Shown one piece after another: positions 9,293-18,254 of a DNA stretch of 64,000 nt. Each line of letters begins with the position of its first letter. Position 1 is the stretch's first letter. The translations under genes and the position numbers were made by a program. The notes under the pieces are model-generated. The model was not told where the DNA came from, did no database searches, and saw nothing but the letters and a program-made list of their open reading frames with translations. The DNA is taken from the NCBI GenBank assembly GCA_016743945.1, contig JADGFI010000001.1, positions 1 to 64,000 of the forward strand, read 5' to 3'. The DNA comes from Desulfobacteraceae bacterium (GTDB lineage Bacteria; Desulfobacterota; Desulfobacteria; Desulfobacterales; Desulfobacteraceae).

Positions 9293-10816
9293 ATGAGCAT
9301 ACGAATCGCATCAGTGGCAGATGCCCCACAGGTGGCCAACATCATCTCCAGGGCAAATCAGGCCATTGCCCAAAAGTTTGGTCTGACCCAAGAAAACACG
9401 CCAACGCATCCCTCTTTTTGCACAAAAGACTGGATTGCAGAGGATCTTAAGAAAAATGTGCACTATTTTATCTATGAAACAGCCGGAAAAGCCGTTGGCT
9501 GTGTGGCCTGTGAAAGTGCGGAAAAGGAGTTTGCCTTTCTCAACCGACTGGCAGTGTTGCCGGAATTCCAGGGCCGGGGTATTGGTAAAAAACTGGTAGC
9601 CCGCCTTTTCGACCATGCCCGGACCCTTCACAAGAAAATTATCAGTATCGGCATCATTGCCGCAAATGACCGCTTAAAAAACTGGTATGAAACCCTGGGG
9701 TTTATCCCCTTTGAAACAAAAATATTTAACCATCTGCCCTTTGATGTCCTGTTCATGCGGTGCCCACTCGAAGATTTCAAGATCGGGCAGGCCCGGGCGA
9801 TAAATAGAAAGGAATTTTCCATGGCCCCCCCCAAAAAAGTGCTGGTATCCCGGCAATTTCCAGAGATTGGAATTTCGTTATTGGAACAGGCAGGGTTTGA
9901 ATTGACCCTATGGTCAAAAGACAGGCCCATGTATCCATCAGAACTCATTGATCTCTCATTAAACCACCAGGCCTTGTTGTGCACCGTGAGTGAGATGATC
10001 ACCAAAGAATATCTTGAACGATGCTGTCACCTTGAGATTATTTCCCAGTTTGCCGTGGGGTATGACAATATTGATGTGGCAGAAGCCACCCGCCTTAAGA
10101 TTCCCATTGGGTTTACCCCGGATGTTATGAGCGAGGCAACCGCAGATATTGCCTTTGGCCTCATGATTGCCACGGCAAGGAAAATGTTTTTTCTCCACAA
10201 AACCATTTTAAAGGGAGAATGGGGATATTTTAAACCCCGGGGAAATCTTGGCATGGAACTTAAGGGAAAAACCCTGGGAATTTTCGGCCTGGGACGGATT
10301 GGTATGAAAATGGCGAGGCTTTGCAAAGATGCCTATGGCATGGAGGTTATTTACCATAACCGGCACCCAAATCCTGTGGCAAAAAAATCCCTGAACGCCG
10401 ACCGGGTAACATTTGAAGAACTTTTGACCAGAAGCGATGTTTTGTCGGTCCATTCTGTATTAAGCCATGAAACCTGCGGGCTTTTTAATCAGGAGGCCTT
10501 TAAGCGGATGAAGCCCACTGCCATTTTTATCAATACCGCCCGGGGAGGCATTCACAACGAACCCGACTTGATTGAGGCCCTTTCTTCACAACAAATATGG
10601 GGCGCCGGCCTGGATGTGACAGATCCTGAACCCATGGCAAAGGACAACCCTCTTTTGTCCATGGAAACCGTTTGTGTGCTTCCCCATGTGGGATCCGGAA
10701 CCATGGAGGCTAGAAATGGTATGTCCAGACTGGCAGCAGAAAATATCATTGAATTTTATAAAACCGGGACCCTGGTCCATGCGGTGAACCCCACCGTTCT
10801 GGAAAAAAAAGGATAA
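9293..10816 (+). CDS. GNAT acetyltransferase fused to a D-2-hydroxyacid dehydrogenase
   Basis: 507 residues in one uninterrupted frame. Residues 1-160 are a GNAT N-acetyltransferase: LNRLAVLPEFQGRGIGKKL gives the acetyl-CoA-binding Q/RxxGxG/A loop, and NWYETLGF the usual end of the fold. From about residue 176 (MAPPKKVLVSRQFPEIGISL) a complete D-isomer-specific 2-hydroxyacid dehydrogenase follows: NAD-binding GIFGLGRIG, catalytic arginine in INTARGG, glutamate in VTDPEP and histidine in LPHVGSGT. The dehydrogenase half resembles glyoxylate/hydroxypyruvate reductases. A purine-rich AGAAAGGA lies eight bases before the internal ATG at residue 176, so the dehydrogenase might also be made alone. 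The fusion is unusual; the acetylated substrate is unknown. Confidence 0.85.
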   Translation: MSIRIASVADAPQVANIISRANQAIAQKFGLTQENTPTHPSFCTKDWIAEDLKKNVHYFIYETAGKAVGCVACESAEKEFAFLNRLAVLPEFQGRGIGKKLVARLFDHARTLHKKIISIGIIAANDRLKNWYETLGFIPFETKIFNHLPFDVLFMRCPLEDFKIGQARAINRKEFSMAPPKKVLVSRQFPEIGISLLEQAGFELTLWSKDRPMYPSELIDLSLNHQALLCTVSEMITKEYLERCCHLEIISQFAVGYDNIDVAEATRLKIPIGFTPDVMSEATADIAFGLMIATARKMFFLHKTILKGEWGYFKPRGNLGMELKGKTLGIFGLGRIGMKMARLCKDAYGMEVIYHNRHPNPVAKKSLNADRVTFEELLTRSDVLSVHSVLSHETCGLFNQEAFKRMKPTAIFINTARGGIHNEPDLIEALSSQQIWGAGLDVTDPEPMAKDNPLLSMETVCVLPHVGSGTMEARNGMSRLAAENIIEFYKTGTLVHAVNPTVLEKKG

Positions 10817-10870
10817 AAAATACAGGAGTGGACGGCCCAAATACAAAATTAAAATTGGAAGGATCCTTCT

Positions 10871-11941
10871 ATGGAATCATCTGTTAAGTTACTTGAGCAA
10901 CTCTTCTATAAAAAAATAAAACTGTCCAAAAAGAATACGCTTTCTTTGTTTGATGCCGCGAGGATACCAAAGGATACCTGCTGGCGTACTATTTACAAGA
11001 TGATTTTTGATATAGAAATTAAAGTAGATTCGAATCTGGATCGGGAACTAACGAAGCCTCAACTTGAGCCTATCATGGAAAAAGCATTAAAATATGTAAG
11101 AGAAGGAATGTACACAGAAAAATCCCTTCTGTCCTTGATTAAAGACTATAACGCTATTTCCTTTTCAGTTTGTGACAGCCAATTAACAGATGTCTTAAAA
11201 GAGTTGAATCTTCTAACAAATGAATTTAAATCAAAAAATATTGAGAGGCATGAACGAGTAAAAGAGCTTGAATCGGAAACGGTTAAGGCCGTTGAATCGG
11301 ACCTCTCTGTTGATGAAAAGATTAAATTGATAAAATTCAAATTCAAAGAAACCCTTACCCACTTCCAGAAAGATTTGGAAAGGCTGGATCGAATCAATCG
11401 CACAGATCACCTCACAGGTCTTTATAACAGGCGGTTTTTTGATGAACAATTAAAATTTGAAATATCCCAAGCATTGAAAGAAAAAACCTGGGTTAACCTA
11501 TTGGTAATTGATGTAGATGATTTTAAACAGTTCAATGATAGATACGGACACTTGATTGGTGACCAGGCATTGAAAACAGTCACAAAACTCATACAAGATA
11601 TCTGCCACGAAGAATCGAATAAATCGGGAATTGTTTTTTTTCCTGCTCGATATGGCGGAGAAGAGTTTGCGATCATCCTGCCTGCTATTGGCAAAAAGGA
11701 AGCATGGGAGATTGCAGAATTAATTAAGGCAAAAATCAGCAATTACAATTTTGTCATCCGAAACAAGGAAGGAAAAATAAAATATAAAAACCTGATGTTG
11801 ACGGTCAGTATCGGGGTTGGCGTACTCAATCACTTGGAGAGTTTAAACACCGGCATAAAAACCATTGTTCGAGAGGCAGATGACGCCATGTATGAAGCTA
11901 AAAAATCCGGAAAAAATTGTATCCGACCCGCCTTGGAATGA
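10871..11941 (+). CDS. GGDEF-domain diguanylate cyclase
   Basis: 356 residues. The C-terminal half (about 175-355) is a complete GGDEF domain: DHLTGLYNRRFFD, the metal-binding DVDDFKQFND, and the active-site loop RYGGEEFAIILPA. It should therefore synthesise cyclic-di-GMP. No RxxD allosteric I-site precedes the GGEEF motif. The N-terminal 170 residues are charged and helical, with no transmembrane segment and no sensor domain I recognise. The gene stands alone, 54 bases after the dehydrogenase fusion. The start is at an ATG behind GGAAGGATCC. Confidence 0.88.
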   Translation: MESSVKLLEQLFYKKIKLSKKNTLSLFDAARIPKDTCWRTIYKMIFDIEIKVDSNLDRELTKPQLEPIMEKALKYVREGMYTEKSLLSLIKDYNAISFSVCDSQLTDVLKELNLLTNEFKSKNIERHERVKELESETVKAVESDLSVDEKIKLIKFKFKETLTHFQKDLERLDRINRTDHLTGLYNRRFFDEQLKFEISQALKEKTWVNLLVIDVDDFKQFNDRYGHLIGDQALKTVTKLIQDICHEESNKSGIVFFPARYGGEEFAIILPAIGKKEAWEIAELIKAKISNYNFVIRNKEGKIKYKNLMLTVSIGVGVLNHLESLNTGIKTIVREADDAMYEAKKSGKNCIRPALE

Positions 11942-12013
11942 GATTAGATTCACAAGAATCTAATTTGAGCCTTTTGAATTTATACTACTGACACAAGAAA
12001 AGGACCCGACACC

Positions 12014-12539
12014 ATGCATACATCAAAAATAATTCATACAGTCAGCTGCCATGCTGAAGGGGAAGTCGGAGATGTCATTGTGGGGGAGTGGCCACACCTC
12101 CTGGGGATACCCTCTGGGAGCAGTCCCGGTGGATTGCAAAGGATAAAACCCTTAGAAATTTCATGCTCAACGAACCCCGGGGAGGGGTTTTTCGTCATGT
12201 GAACCTTCTGGTACCACAGAAAAACCCCCGGGCCCAGATGGGATGGATCATCATGGAACCTGCGGACACTCCGCCCATGTCCGGTTCCAATAGTATCTGT
12301 GTGGCAACGGTGCTCCTTGAAACCGGGATTAAGATCACCAATGCCGCCACTGAACAGCTGGGGTTTGTCCATCCGGAAAACCCATGGAACCATATCTCCT
12401 TTTGCCAGATCACCGCCCCATTGACCGAGGAAAATGGGGTGAAGGTGGGAAAAAATACCGTGACCATTCCCTGCTGGACCTGACGGATCCCTGGCCCCAG
12501 GGCTACAAGGTTGCCGATACCTGGCCGAACATCACCTAG
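12014..12539 (+). pseudogene. proline racemase / hydroxyproline epimerase family, frameshifted and internally deleted
   Basis: The first 25 codons ([19 protein letters not shown]) are the start of a proline racemase-family enzyme. The frame then breaks in a G run near 12082-12087, and the family sequence resumes one frame over with [27 protein letters not shown] and the [12 protein letters not shown] active-site region. A second break near 12470 leads into DPWPQGYKVADTWP, which resembles the far C-terminus of the family. The normal length is about 330-340 residues, so roughly half, including the second catalytic cysteine, is missing. This is a dead gene rather than a sequencing slip alone. 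Its end lies immediately beside the DUF1178 gene of the opposite strand. Confidence 0.85.
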
Positions 12540-12541
12540 GA

Positions 12542-12979
12542 TTAATTGAGATCCCCTTCCTCTTTTTTGGGCAGGGGAATTTTGACCATGGGAACCCCTT
12601 CTTTGGTGAGCACTTTTTCTTCTTCCGTGGTGGTGGTGCCCCTGATATTTCTGTGTTCAATGGCACCATAATGCATTTTCAGGGCTTCCTTTGTAAAAGA
12701 GGTTCCCACATTTTCATAATTCTTTTCGACAAATTGTGCTATTTTTTCTGTAAATTCGGCCAGTACTTCCTGGTTTGCCCGCAGGGCCTGCCGGGCTTGA
12801 TTGGAGGGTGCAGATGAGGTTTTAATCGAAATCAGGGAGAGTTTTTGCACAACCGAAGTGGTTTCACAGACGGGGCATTGTAAAACACCTTGCTCCTGCT
12901 GATTTTCAAGATCTTTTTTATCCTCAAACCATCCTTCAAACGTGTGTCCGTTCATACATTCAAGATCAAAGACTATCAT
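12542..12979 (-). CDS. DUF1178 family protein
   Basis: 145 residues beginning MIVFDLECMNGHTFEGWF, with a paired CPVCETTSV: four cysteine/histidine ligands that look like a small zinc ribbon typical of DUF1178. The rest is polar and predicted soluble. The family is widespread in Proteobacteria but has no assigned role that I know. The stop of the upstream Na/Pi cotransporter lies one base before this gene's start, so the two are probably co-transcribed. Confidence 0.8.
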   Translation of the reverse strand: MIVFDLECMNGHTFEGWFEDKKDLENQQEQGVLQCPVCETTSVVQKLSLISIKTSSAPSNQARQALRANQEVLAEFTEKIAQFVEKNYENVGTSFTKEALKMHYGAIEHRNIRGTTTTEEEKVLTKEGVPMVKIPLPKKEEGDLN

Positions 12980-12980
12980 G

Positions 12981-14654
12981 TTAAATTATCCTGCTGACCC
13001 CTGTGGCAATATTATAACAATAATCGCCCATTTTTTCATAGTTGGATACCATGGCAATAAACAGCACCCCTGCATCCACGGAGCAGGCATTTTCCCGTAA
13101 CCGTTCAATGTGCTTATACCTCATATTCTCCCGCATCTGGTCAATTAAATCTTCCTGAACCAGGGCTTTTTGATAAAATCCTTCTGTCTTTTCGCTCATT
13201 TCATTAATTACCAGCCCAAAAAAAATATCCACTTCATGGGAGATGTCAACCAAATCCTGGGTGGCCTCATCACTGAATTCAATTTTTTTGTCATAGATCC
13301 GTTCCAGCATGTTAGACACATTTTCCATGGAATCTCCCAACCGTTCTATGTTGTTGACGATTCTCATCATTTCGGAAATTTCCTTTGCCTCGGCCGTATT
13401 AATCTCCCCCTGGGAGATGGTGGTCAAATATTTGATAATGACCTTCTGGCAAGAATCCAGGTGGTCCTCCACGGCATCTCTTTCCCCTAAAATATCATCA
13501 TCCCGCTGTTTAAGGCAGGTGGAGGTTTTTTTCAGGTTCATGTGGGCAAACTTAGACATTTGGATGATGTGTCCCTTGACCTTGGCAAGGGCACCAATGG
13601 GCGAATCAATAAAGGTTTCATCAAAGGTGGGCAGGGGGTATCGCTCCTTTGACTTTTTTATTTTCGGAGAAATGAAAAGGGTCAGCTGTATCAGCTTTGG
13701 CAGAAAAATCAGAAAAACCAGGGCATTAATAACATTAAAGAGGGTATGGCCGTTGGCAATATACCGTGCGGAGTTGATATATTCATTGTTCACCAGCTGA
13801 TCCACAGGCCCGGCACCCATTTTCAGGGTCATTGTCTGGACAAGGGATACAAAAAAGGGAAAAATGGCCAGAATAATGCCCACGCCGCCTACATTAAAGA
13901 TGGTGTGGGCATTGGCAGTTCGGTGGGCATCGGCATTTTTAGATCCAAGGGTTGCCAGTTGTGCCGTAATGGTGGTGCCGATATTTTCCCCCAGCACCAG
14001 GGCCAGGGCTGTGGGAAAGGTTAAGAGCCCTGCTGTGGCAAGGGTCATGGTCAGACCCACCGTGGCAGACGAAGATTGAACCGCCACGGTCAAAATAGCG
14101 CCCATGGCTACACACAATAGAATCCCCCCAAGGTTGTCCGTGGTGAAGGTTGTAAAAAAAGCAATAAACTGGGGGTCGGATTTTATGGGGGCAAGCCCTT
14201 GTTTCATGACAGTCATACCGTAGAAGAGCAGACCAAATCCCAGGATAATATCACCGATGTGCCGGTAATTGCGTTGTTTGGAGAAATATTTAAAGCCAAC
14301 CCCCAGGGCGATGGCCGGTAATGCCGCCTTTGTCAATTTAAAGGCAATCATCTGACCTGTGATGGTGGTACCTACATTGGCACCGATAACCACGCCGATT
14401 GCCTGTTCAAATCCCATGATCCCGGCGCTTACAAATCCGATGAGCATAACGGTTGTGGCAGAAGAACTTTGAACCATGGCGGTTACCCCGGCACCGGTGA
14501 GGCTGCCCAGGACCCGGTTTGAGGAGATTGCTTCAAGAATACCTCTTATCTTTTGACCGGCAGTTGCCTGGAGTCCCTCGGTCATCATCTTCATACCCAG
14601 GATAAACATTCCCAACCCGCCCAAAGTCTGGATCAAAATATTGAATAAATCCAC
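12981..14654 (-). CDS. Na/phosphate cotransporter family protein with PhoU-like tail
   Basis: 557 residues. The N-terminal 310 or so residues contain two inverted repeats of the Na/Pi cotransporter (NptA/PF02690) fold, each with the QSSSATT/QSSSATV signature (MVQSSSATTVMLIGF and AVQSSSATVGLTMTL) and GANVGTT/GENIGTT loops. The C-terminal 200 residues are helical and resemble PhoU. It is an inner-membrane protein expected to move phosphate with sodium. It probably shares a transcript with the DUF1178 gene downstream. Confidence 0.88.
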   Translation of the reverse strand: MDLFNILIQTLGGLGMFILGMKMMTEGLQATAGQKIRGILEAISSNRVLGSLTGAGVTAMVQSSSATTVMLIGFVSAGIMGFEQAIGVVIGANVGTTITGQMIAFKLTKAALPAIALGVGFKYFSKQRNYRHIGDIILGFGLLFYGMTVMKQGLAPIKSDPQFIAFFTTFTTDNLGGILLCVAMGAILTVAVQSSSATVGLTMTLATAGLLTFPTALALVLGENIGTTITAQLATLGSKNADAHRTANAHTIFNVGGVGIILAIFPFFVSLVQTMTLKMGAGPVDQLVNNEYINSARYIANGHTLFNVINALVFLIFLPKLIQLTLFISPKIKKSKERYPLPTFDETFIDSPIGALAKVKGHIIQMSKFAHMNLKKTSTCLKQRDDDILGERDAVEDHLDSCQKVIIKYLTTISQGEINTAEAKEISEMMRIVNNIERLGDSMENVSNMLERIYDKKIEFSDEATQDLVDISHEVDIFFGLVINEMSEKTEGFYQKALVQEDLIDQMRENMRYKHIERLRENACSVDAGVLFIAMVSNYEKMGDYCYNIATGVSRII

Positions 14655-14738
14655 GTGGTCCCTCTTTAGATTCTGCCTGTTTTTATTCGTCCAAGATAAT
14701 GCCTAATAAAATCCTAACAAAGCTGAAAGGGGTATATC

Positions 14739-16088
14739 CTAATTTTTCATGTTTTTCAATTGGGAAATGCGATTGAGATCTTTATCCGACCGGACACAGG
14801 GAAATAGGGTATTATTGGTAAACACCGGGTGTCGGGTGATGTCAAACCGGGCATTTTTAACGGCATCCTCCCACATGGGGGTATGGGGGATGGGGGTGTA
14901 ATAGGCCAGCACCGGCAGAATCCCTGTCTTTTTTACAAGGGCCATGGAGGCTGCTACTTCTTCGAGATCCTGGCCGGGTAAGCCGCAGAGAAGATAAGCC
15001 CCCAGTTGTTTGGGGTCAAACCCGGCGGATTTCAGGTTTTCGACAGCCCGGAAAAATTCATCTTCCCTGACCTTGATGTCATGGTGTCGGTCCTGGGAAA
15101 AATCGGTGGTTTCCAGCCCCATGCGAATGGTCTTAAAGCCGGCTTTGAACATGAGATTTGCTGCCTTTGGGGTGATTTCCCGGATATGGACGGCATTGGG
15201 GGTGTGGAAATTTAGCTCCATTTTTGAATCAATGAGTTGCTCAAACAGTGGAAAGGCATGGGAGTTTCCCTTCACCAGCAGGGCATCATCATAAAAGGCA
15301 AAATTTTTAACCCCATATTCCCTGTGCCAGTGTTGGATTTCTTTGAATACATTATCCGGTGACCTTCGTCGAAGAGTCGGTTCCAAAAAAGAAGCGGCAC
15401 AATATTCACAGGCGAAGGGGCATCCCCTTGATGTCATGATGGGGGCATAGGCCAGGTGGTGCTGTAAATCCAAGGCCGGAAAGGGAAAGGTGTCCAGGTC
15501 ATCGGGGTCTGGAATGAACCTGAGGTTAAACCCGGTAAATTCCTTGATAAGCGATTTGAGGCAGGATTCTCCCGGGCCTGCAATCACCCGGTCTGCCAGG
15601 GAATGGGCGCTGGCATGGTCCTGGCAAAGACCTGCATAGATTCCCCCCAGGATCACCGGTACTTTTGGGAATACCTGTTTGACACTCTCTATGGTTTCCC
15701 TGACCCCGGTGGCCCAATAGGTCATCATCGAGGTCACAAAAATAAGATCAGGCCGGGGCATGTCGTTAAGATCCTGGTAAAACCATTCAGGCTCAATACC
15801 ATAACGGGAAAAGGGCTGGCCCACCTCGGGTAACAGGGCCTGAAGCTCTTCGGGGAAAGGGATGGGGGTTTTCCGGAAAGGGCCCCTGCCGTCCCATTGA
15901 ATCTTGGCCGGTGGGTCTTGTCTAGGGTGAAACCGATCCAGGCAGTCAAGATAGCTTATCTTAAGACCGTTCTCGCGCAAGATAGCGGCAAGGGACAAAA
16001 GTCCCAGGGGTTTTGCCCAGAAGTCAAAGGCGGCAAAATCATGGATCCAGGGGTTTACACAAAGGATATGGGGCGGATCAGTCTTCAA
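14739..16088 (-). CDS. B12-binding-domain radical SAM protein
   Basis: 449 residues. The N-terminal 150 residues resemble a cobalamin-binding domain (KPLGLLSLAAILRENG, then VILGGIYAGLC). The radical SAM core carries the cluster motif CPFACEYC near residue 225, followed by the usual barrel. This is the layout of enzymes such as BchE-type, hopanoid methylase and other class B radical SAM proteins, but I cannot name the substrate. Its start overlaps the AhbA/AhbB-like gene by 11 bases, so a role linked to haem or tetrapyrrole chemistry is possible but unproven. The gene ends in TAG. Confidence 0.8.
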   Translation of the reverse strand: MKTDPPHILCVNPWIHDFAAFDFWAKPLGLLSLAAILRENGLKISYLDCLDRFHPRQDPPAKIQWDGRGPFRKTPIPFPEELQALLPEVGQPFSRYGIEPEWFYQDLNDMPRPDLIFVTSMMTYWATGVRETIESVKQVFPKVPVILGGIYAGLCQDHASAHSLADRVIAGPGESCLKSLIKEFTGFNLRFIPDPDDLDTFPFPALDLQHHLAYAPIMTSRGCPFACEYCAASFLEPTLRRRSPDNVFKEIQHWHREYGVKNFAFYDDALLVKGNSHAFPLFEQLIDSKMELNFHTPNAVHIREITPKAANLMFKAGFKTIRMGLETTDFSQDRHHDIKVREDEFFRAVENLKSAGFDPKQLGAYLLCGLPGQDLEEVAASMALVKKTGILPVLAYYTPIPHTPMWEDAVKNARFDITRHPVFTNNTLFPCVRSDKDLNRISQLKNMKN

Positions 16089-16554
16089 AGTATTTCATGG
16101 ATGTTTTTTTTAGTTCCTGGCGGGAGAACAGCAGGGTATAGTCTTTTTCCCCCACGGCCTGGGATATCTTTTTAACAATGGTATAACATCCCTCTTCATC
16201 GGCCGAATGGACCATGGTGTATAAATTATATTCCCATCCAGGGGCTGGATTTCTTCTATAGCAATGGGTGATTTCCCCAAAGGTGGCCATGATATTGCCC
16301 ACTCGTTCCACCCGGTTTTCCGCCACTTTCCAGGCCACCATGGCATTGGCCTTAAATCCTGATTTCTGGTGTTTGATGGTGGCACCAAACCTGCGGATCA
16401 TTCCCTGGCCATCGAGATCATTGAGAACTTTTAAAAATTGTTCTTCCGTGATACCGATTTTTTCGGCCATTGCAAGAAAGGGCCGTTTTACCACCGGAAT
16501 ATCGGTTTGAAGCAGGGCGATTATCTTTTTTTCAAGATCTGTCAGCATATTCAT
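16078..16554 (-). CDS. siroheme decarboxylase-type AsnC/Lrp-like protein (AhbA/AhbB family)
   Basis: 158 residues with an N-terminal winged helix (DLEKKIIALLQTDIPVVKRP) and an AsnC-like ferredoxin fold. The HCYRR motif at about residue 100 and the C-terminal KKTSMKYF are features I associate with AhbA/AhbB, which decarboxylate siroheme to didecarboxysiroheme in the alternative haem pathway of sulfate reducers and archaea. AhbA and AhbB usually form a pair; only one is visible here. It overlaps the radical SAM gene, so the two are translated together. Confidence 0.78.
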   Translation of the reverse strand: MNMLTDLEKKIIALLQTDIPVVKRPFLAMAEKIGITEEQFLKVLNDLDGQGMIRRFGATIKHQKSGFKANAMVAWKVAENRVERVGNIMATFGEITHCYRRNPAPGWEYNLYTMVHSADEEGCYTIVKKISQAVGEKDYTLLFSRQELKKTSMKYFED

Positions 16555-16869
16555 ATTTTTTTAAACTATCGTTACCATTTATCTATTTGACCCGTAGCAT
16601 TTATTTTCTTATTTTGACCAATGTGACCTATTTTTTAATAAATTGTCAATATCTTGTTTTATCTGCTCCTTTTTTTTAAAAAAAAACAAAGGCGTAATAG
16701 AGTGATCCGGTTGCCTTGATTTATGGTATGGGAAACGGTATTTTTGTTGACTTTCCCCGGGGTTTTTATTTAGTTATGGTCTATAAATCTTGTGGTTCAT
16801 CTTAAAAGACCTGGGAAAATGTTCATAAAAAAATTATAAAAAGCAAAAAAGCATGGAAGGAAACAAAAA
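16555..16869. other. intergenic region between divergent ahb-like gene and nhaA
   Basis: 315 bases, AT-rich, with several T and A runs. It must hold the promoters of two divergent transcripts, but I see no convincing -35/-10 pair, sigma-54 site, palindrome or riboswitch. The segment just before 16870 (AAAGCATGGAAGGAAACAAAAA) supplies the GGAAGGA ribosome binding site of nhaA. Confidence 0.5.
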
Positions 16870-18195
16870 ATGATACCCACAAATGAAAAACCCGTATCCA
16901 CTTTCAGGATATCACAATTCATACGACAGGAGACCCTGGGGGGAATCCTTCTGATTCTTGCTACCTTGGTTGCTGTTTTCTGGGCAAATTCCTCTTTTTA
17001 TGAGGGGTACCACTATCTGACCCATGAGATTCGCGTGGGTACAAGTTTTGGTGATTTTAACTTTTCCCTCCACCACTGGGTCAATGACGGCCTCATGGCG
17101 CTGTTCTTTTTTACCATCGGTCTTGAGATTAAACGGGAAATCATGGGCGGAGAACTCTCGTCTGTGAAAAAAGCAGCCCTGCCGGTTATGGCAGCCCTGG
17201 GCGGTATGGTGGTTCCGGCAGCGGTCTTTTTAATGTTGAATGGAAACAACCCACATTCACAGGGATGGGGAATCCCCATGGCAACGGACATTGCCTTTGC
17301 CCTGGGCATTGTTGCCCTTCTGGGCAGCCGGGTGAACATCAACCTGAAAATTTTTTTAACCGCTCTTGCCATTGCAGATGATCTGGGGGCAATTCTGGTG
17401 ATTGCTGTTTTTTATACAGACACCATTCACTATTATCAGCTGGGCATTGCCATGGTTGCGATTATCATTTTGATATTCGGGAACACAATGGGAATCCGGT
17501 CGTCTCTTTTTTACGGGATTATTGGGAGTGCCGTTTGGCTTGCCTTTTTCTTTTCAGGTGTTCATGCGACCATTGCAGGGGTTCTCATCGCCTTTACCAT
17601 CCCCGCCAACGCCAAAATCAATGAAATCGATTATATCGAATCTCTTTGTACATTGTTGACAAAATTTGAGGGTGAAAAACCAAATGATTCAAAATTATTG
17701 ACACGTGAACAGGCCCATTTGATTGAAAAAATTGAAGCCCTTGGAAATGATGCCCAGACACCCCTCCAGCGGCTGGAGCATCTTCTTCACCCCATATCGG
17801 CTTACATGATAATTCCTGTGTTTGCCCTGTTCAATGCCGGGGTTCGCATTGAAGGCAATATCATGGACATGGTATTGCATCCGGTCTCCCTTGGCATCAT
17901 TGCCGGGCTTGTGCTCGGCAAACTTATCGGAATTTCAGTTTTCAGCCATCTGGCGATCACACTGAAACTGGCAGTTCTTCCCCAAGGGGTTTGTTTTCGT
18001 GATATCTATGGGGCTGCCTTGCTGGCGGGAATTGGGTTTACCATGTCCATTTTTATTGCCGACCTTGCCTTTTCAGATCCCCAGGTGATTCAAATTGCAA
18101 AAGTAGGGATCTTTACGGCATCCATACTTTCAGCGATTCTTGGTGTTTTTGTTCTTTTAAGCGGGGAAAAACAGGGGAAATCACCAGGAGAATGA
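16870..18195 (+). CDS. nhaA: Na+/H+ antiporter NhaA
   Basis: 441 residues, close to the family's length, with about twelve transmembrane segments. Diagnostic stretches are TIGLEIKREIMGGELSS, MATDIAFALGIVALLGSRV and LAIADDLGAILVIAVFYT; the last holds the paired aspartates that bind Na+ and H+ in NhaA. An acidic insert near residues 255-300 (FEGEKPNDSKLLTREQ) is typical of the longer NhaA forms. It exports sodium in exchange for protons across the inner membrane, consistent with a marine or brackish organism. Monocistronic; it converges on the cytochrome gene across a shared terminator. Confidence 0.95.
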   Translation: MIPTNEKPVSTFRISQFIRQETLGGILLILATLVAVFWANSSFYEGYHYLTHEIRVGTSFGDFNFSLHHWVNDGLMALFFFTIGLEIKREIMGGELSSVKKAALPVMAALGGMVVPAAVFLMLNGNNPHSQGWGIPMATDIAFALGIVALLGSRVNINLKIFLTALAIADDLGAILVIAVFYTDTIHYYQLGIAMVAIIILIFGNTMGIRSSLFYGIIGSAVWLAFFFSGVHATIAGVLIAFTIPANAKINEIDYIESLCTLLTKFEGEKPNDSKLLTREQAHLIEKIEALGNDAQTPLQRLEHLLHPISAYMIIPVFALFNAGVRIEGNIMDMVLHPVSLGIIAGLVLGKLIGISVFSHLAITLKLAVLPQGVCFRDIYGAALLAGIGFTMSIFIADLAFSDPQVIQIAKVGIFTASILSAILGVFVLLSGEKQGKSPGE

Positions 18196-18210
18196 AACAA
18201 GCCAGGAATT

Positions 18211-18242
18211 AGACAGCCGGTCGTTTCAAAGGCCGGCTGTCT
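18211..18242. terminator. bidirectional terminator between nhaA and the cytochrome gene
   Basis: The inverted repeat AGACAGCCGG / CCGGCTGTCT lies between two convergent genes, followed by A/T-rich sequence on the right (AAGAAAAATTTTT). It can terminate nhaA from the left and the cytochrome gene from the right. Confidence 0.8.
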
Positions 18243-18254
18243 TAAGAAAAATTT

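Noticed and set aside
16680-16869. A riboswitch in the nhaA leader
   Set aside because: NhaA-type genes sometimes have structured leaders, but I could not find a consistent set of paired stems in this stretch.
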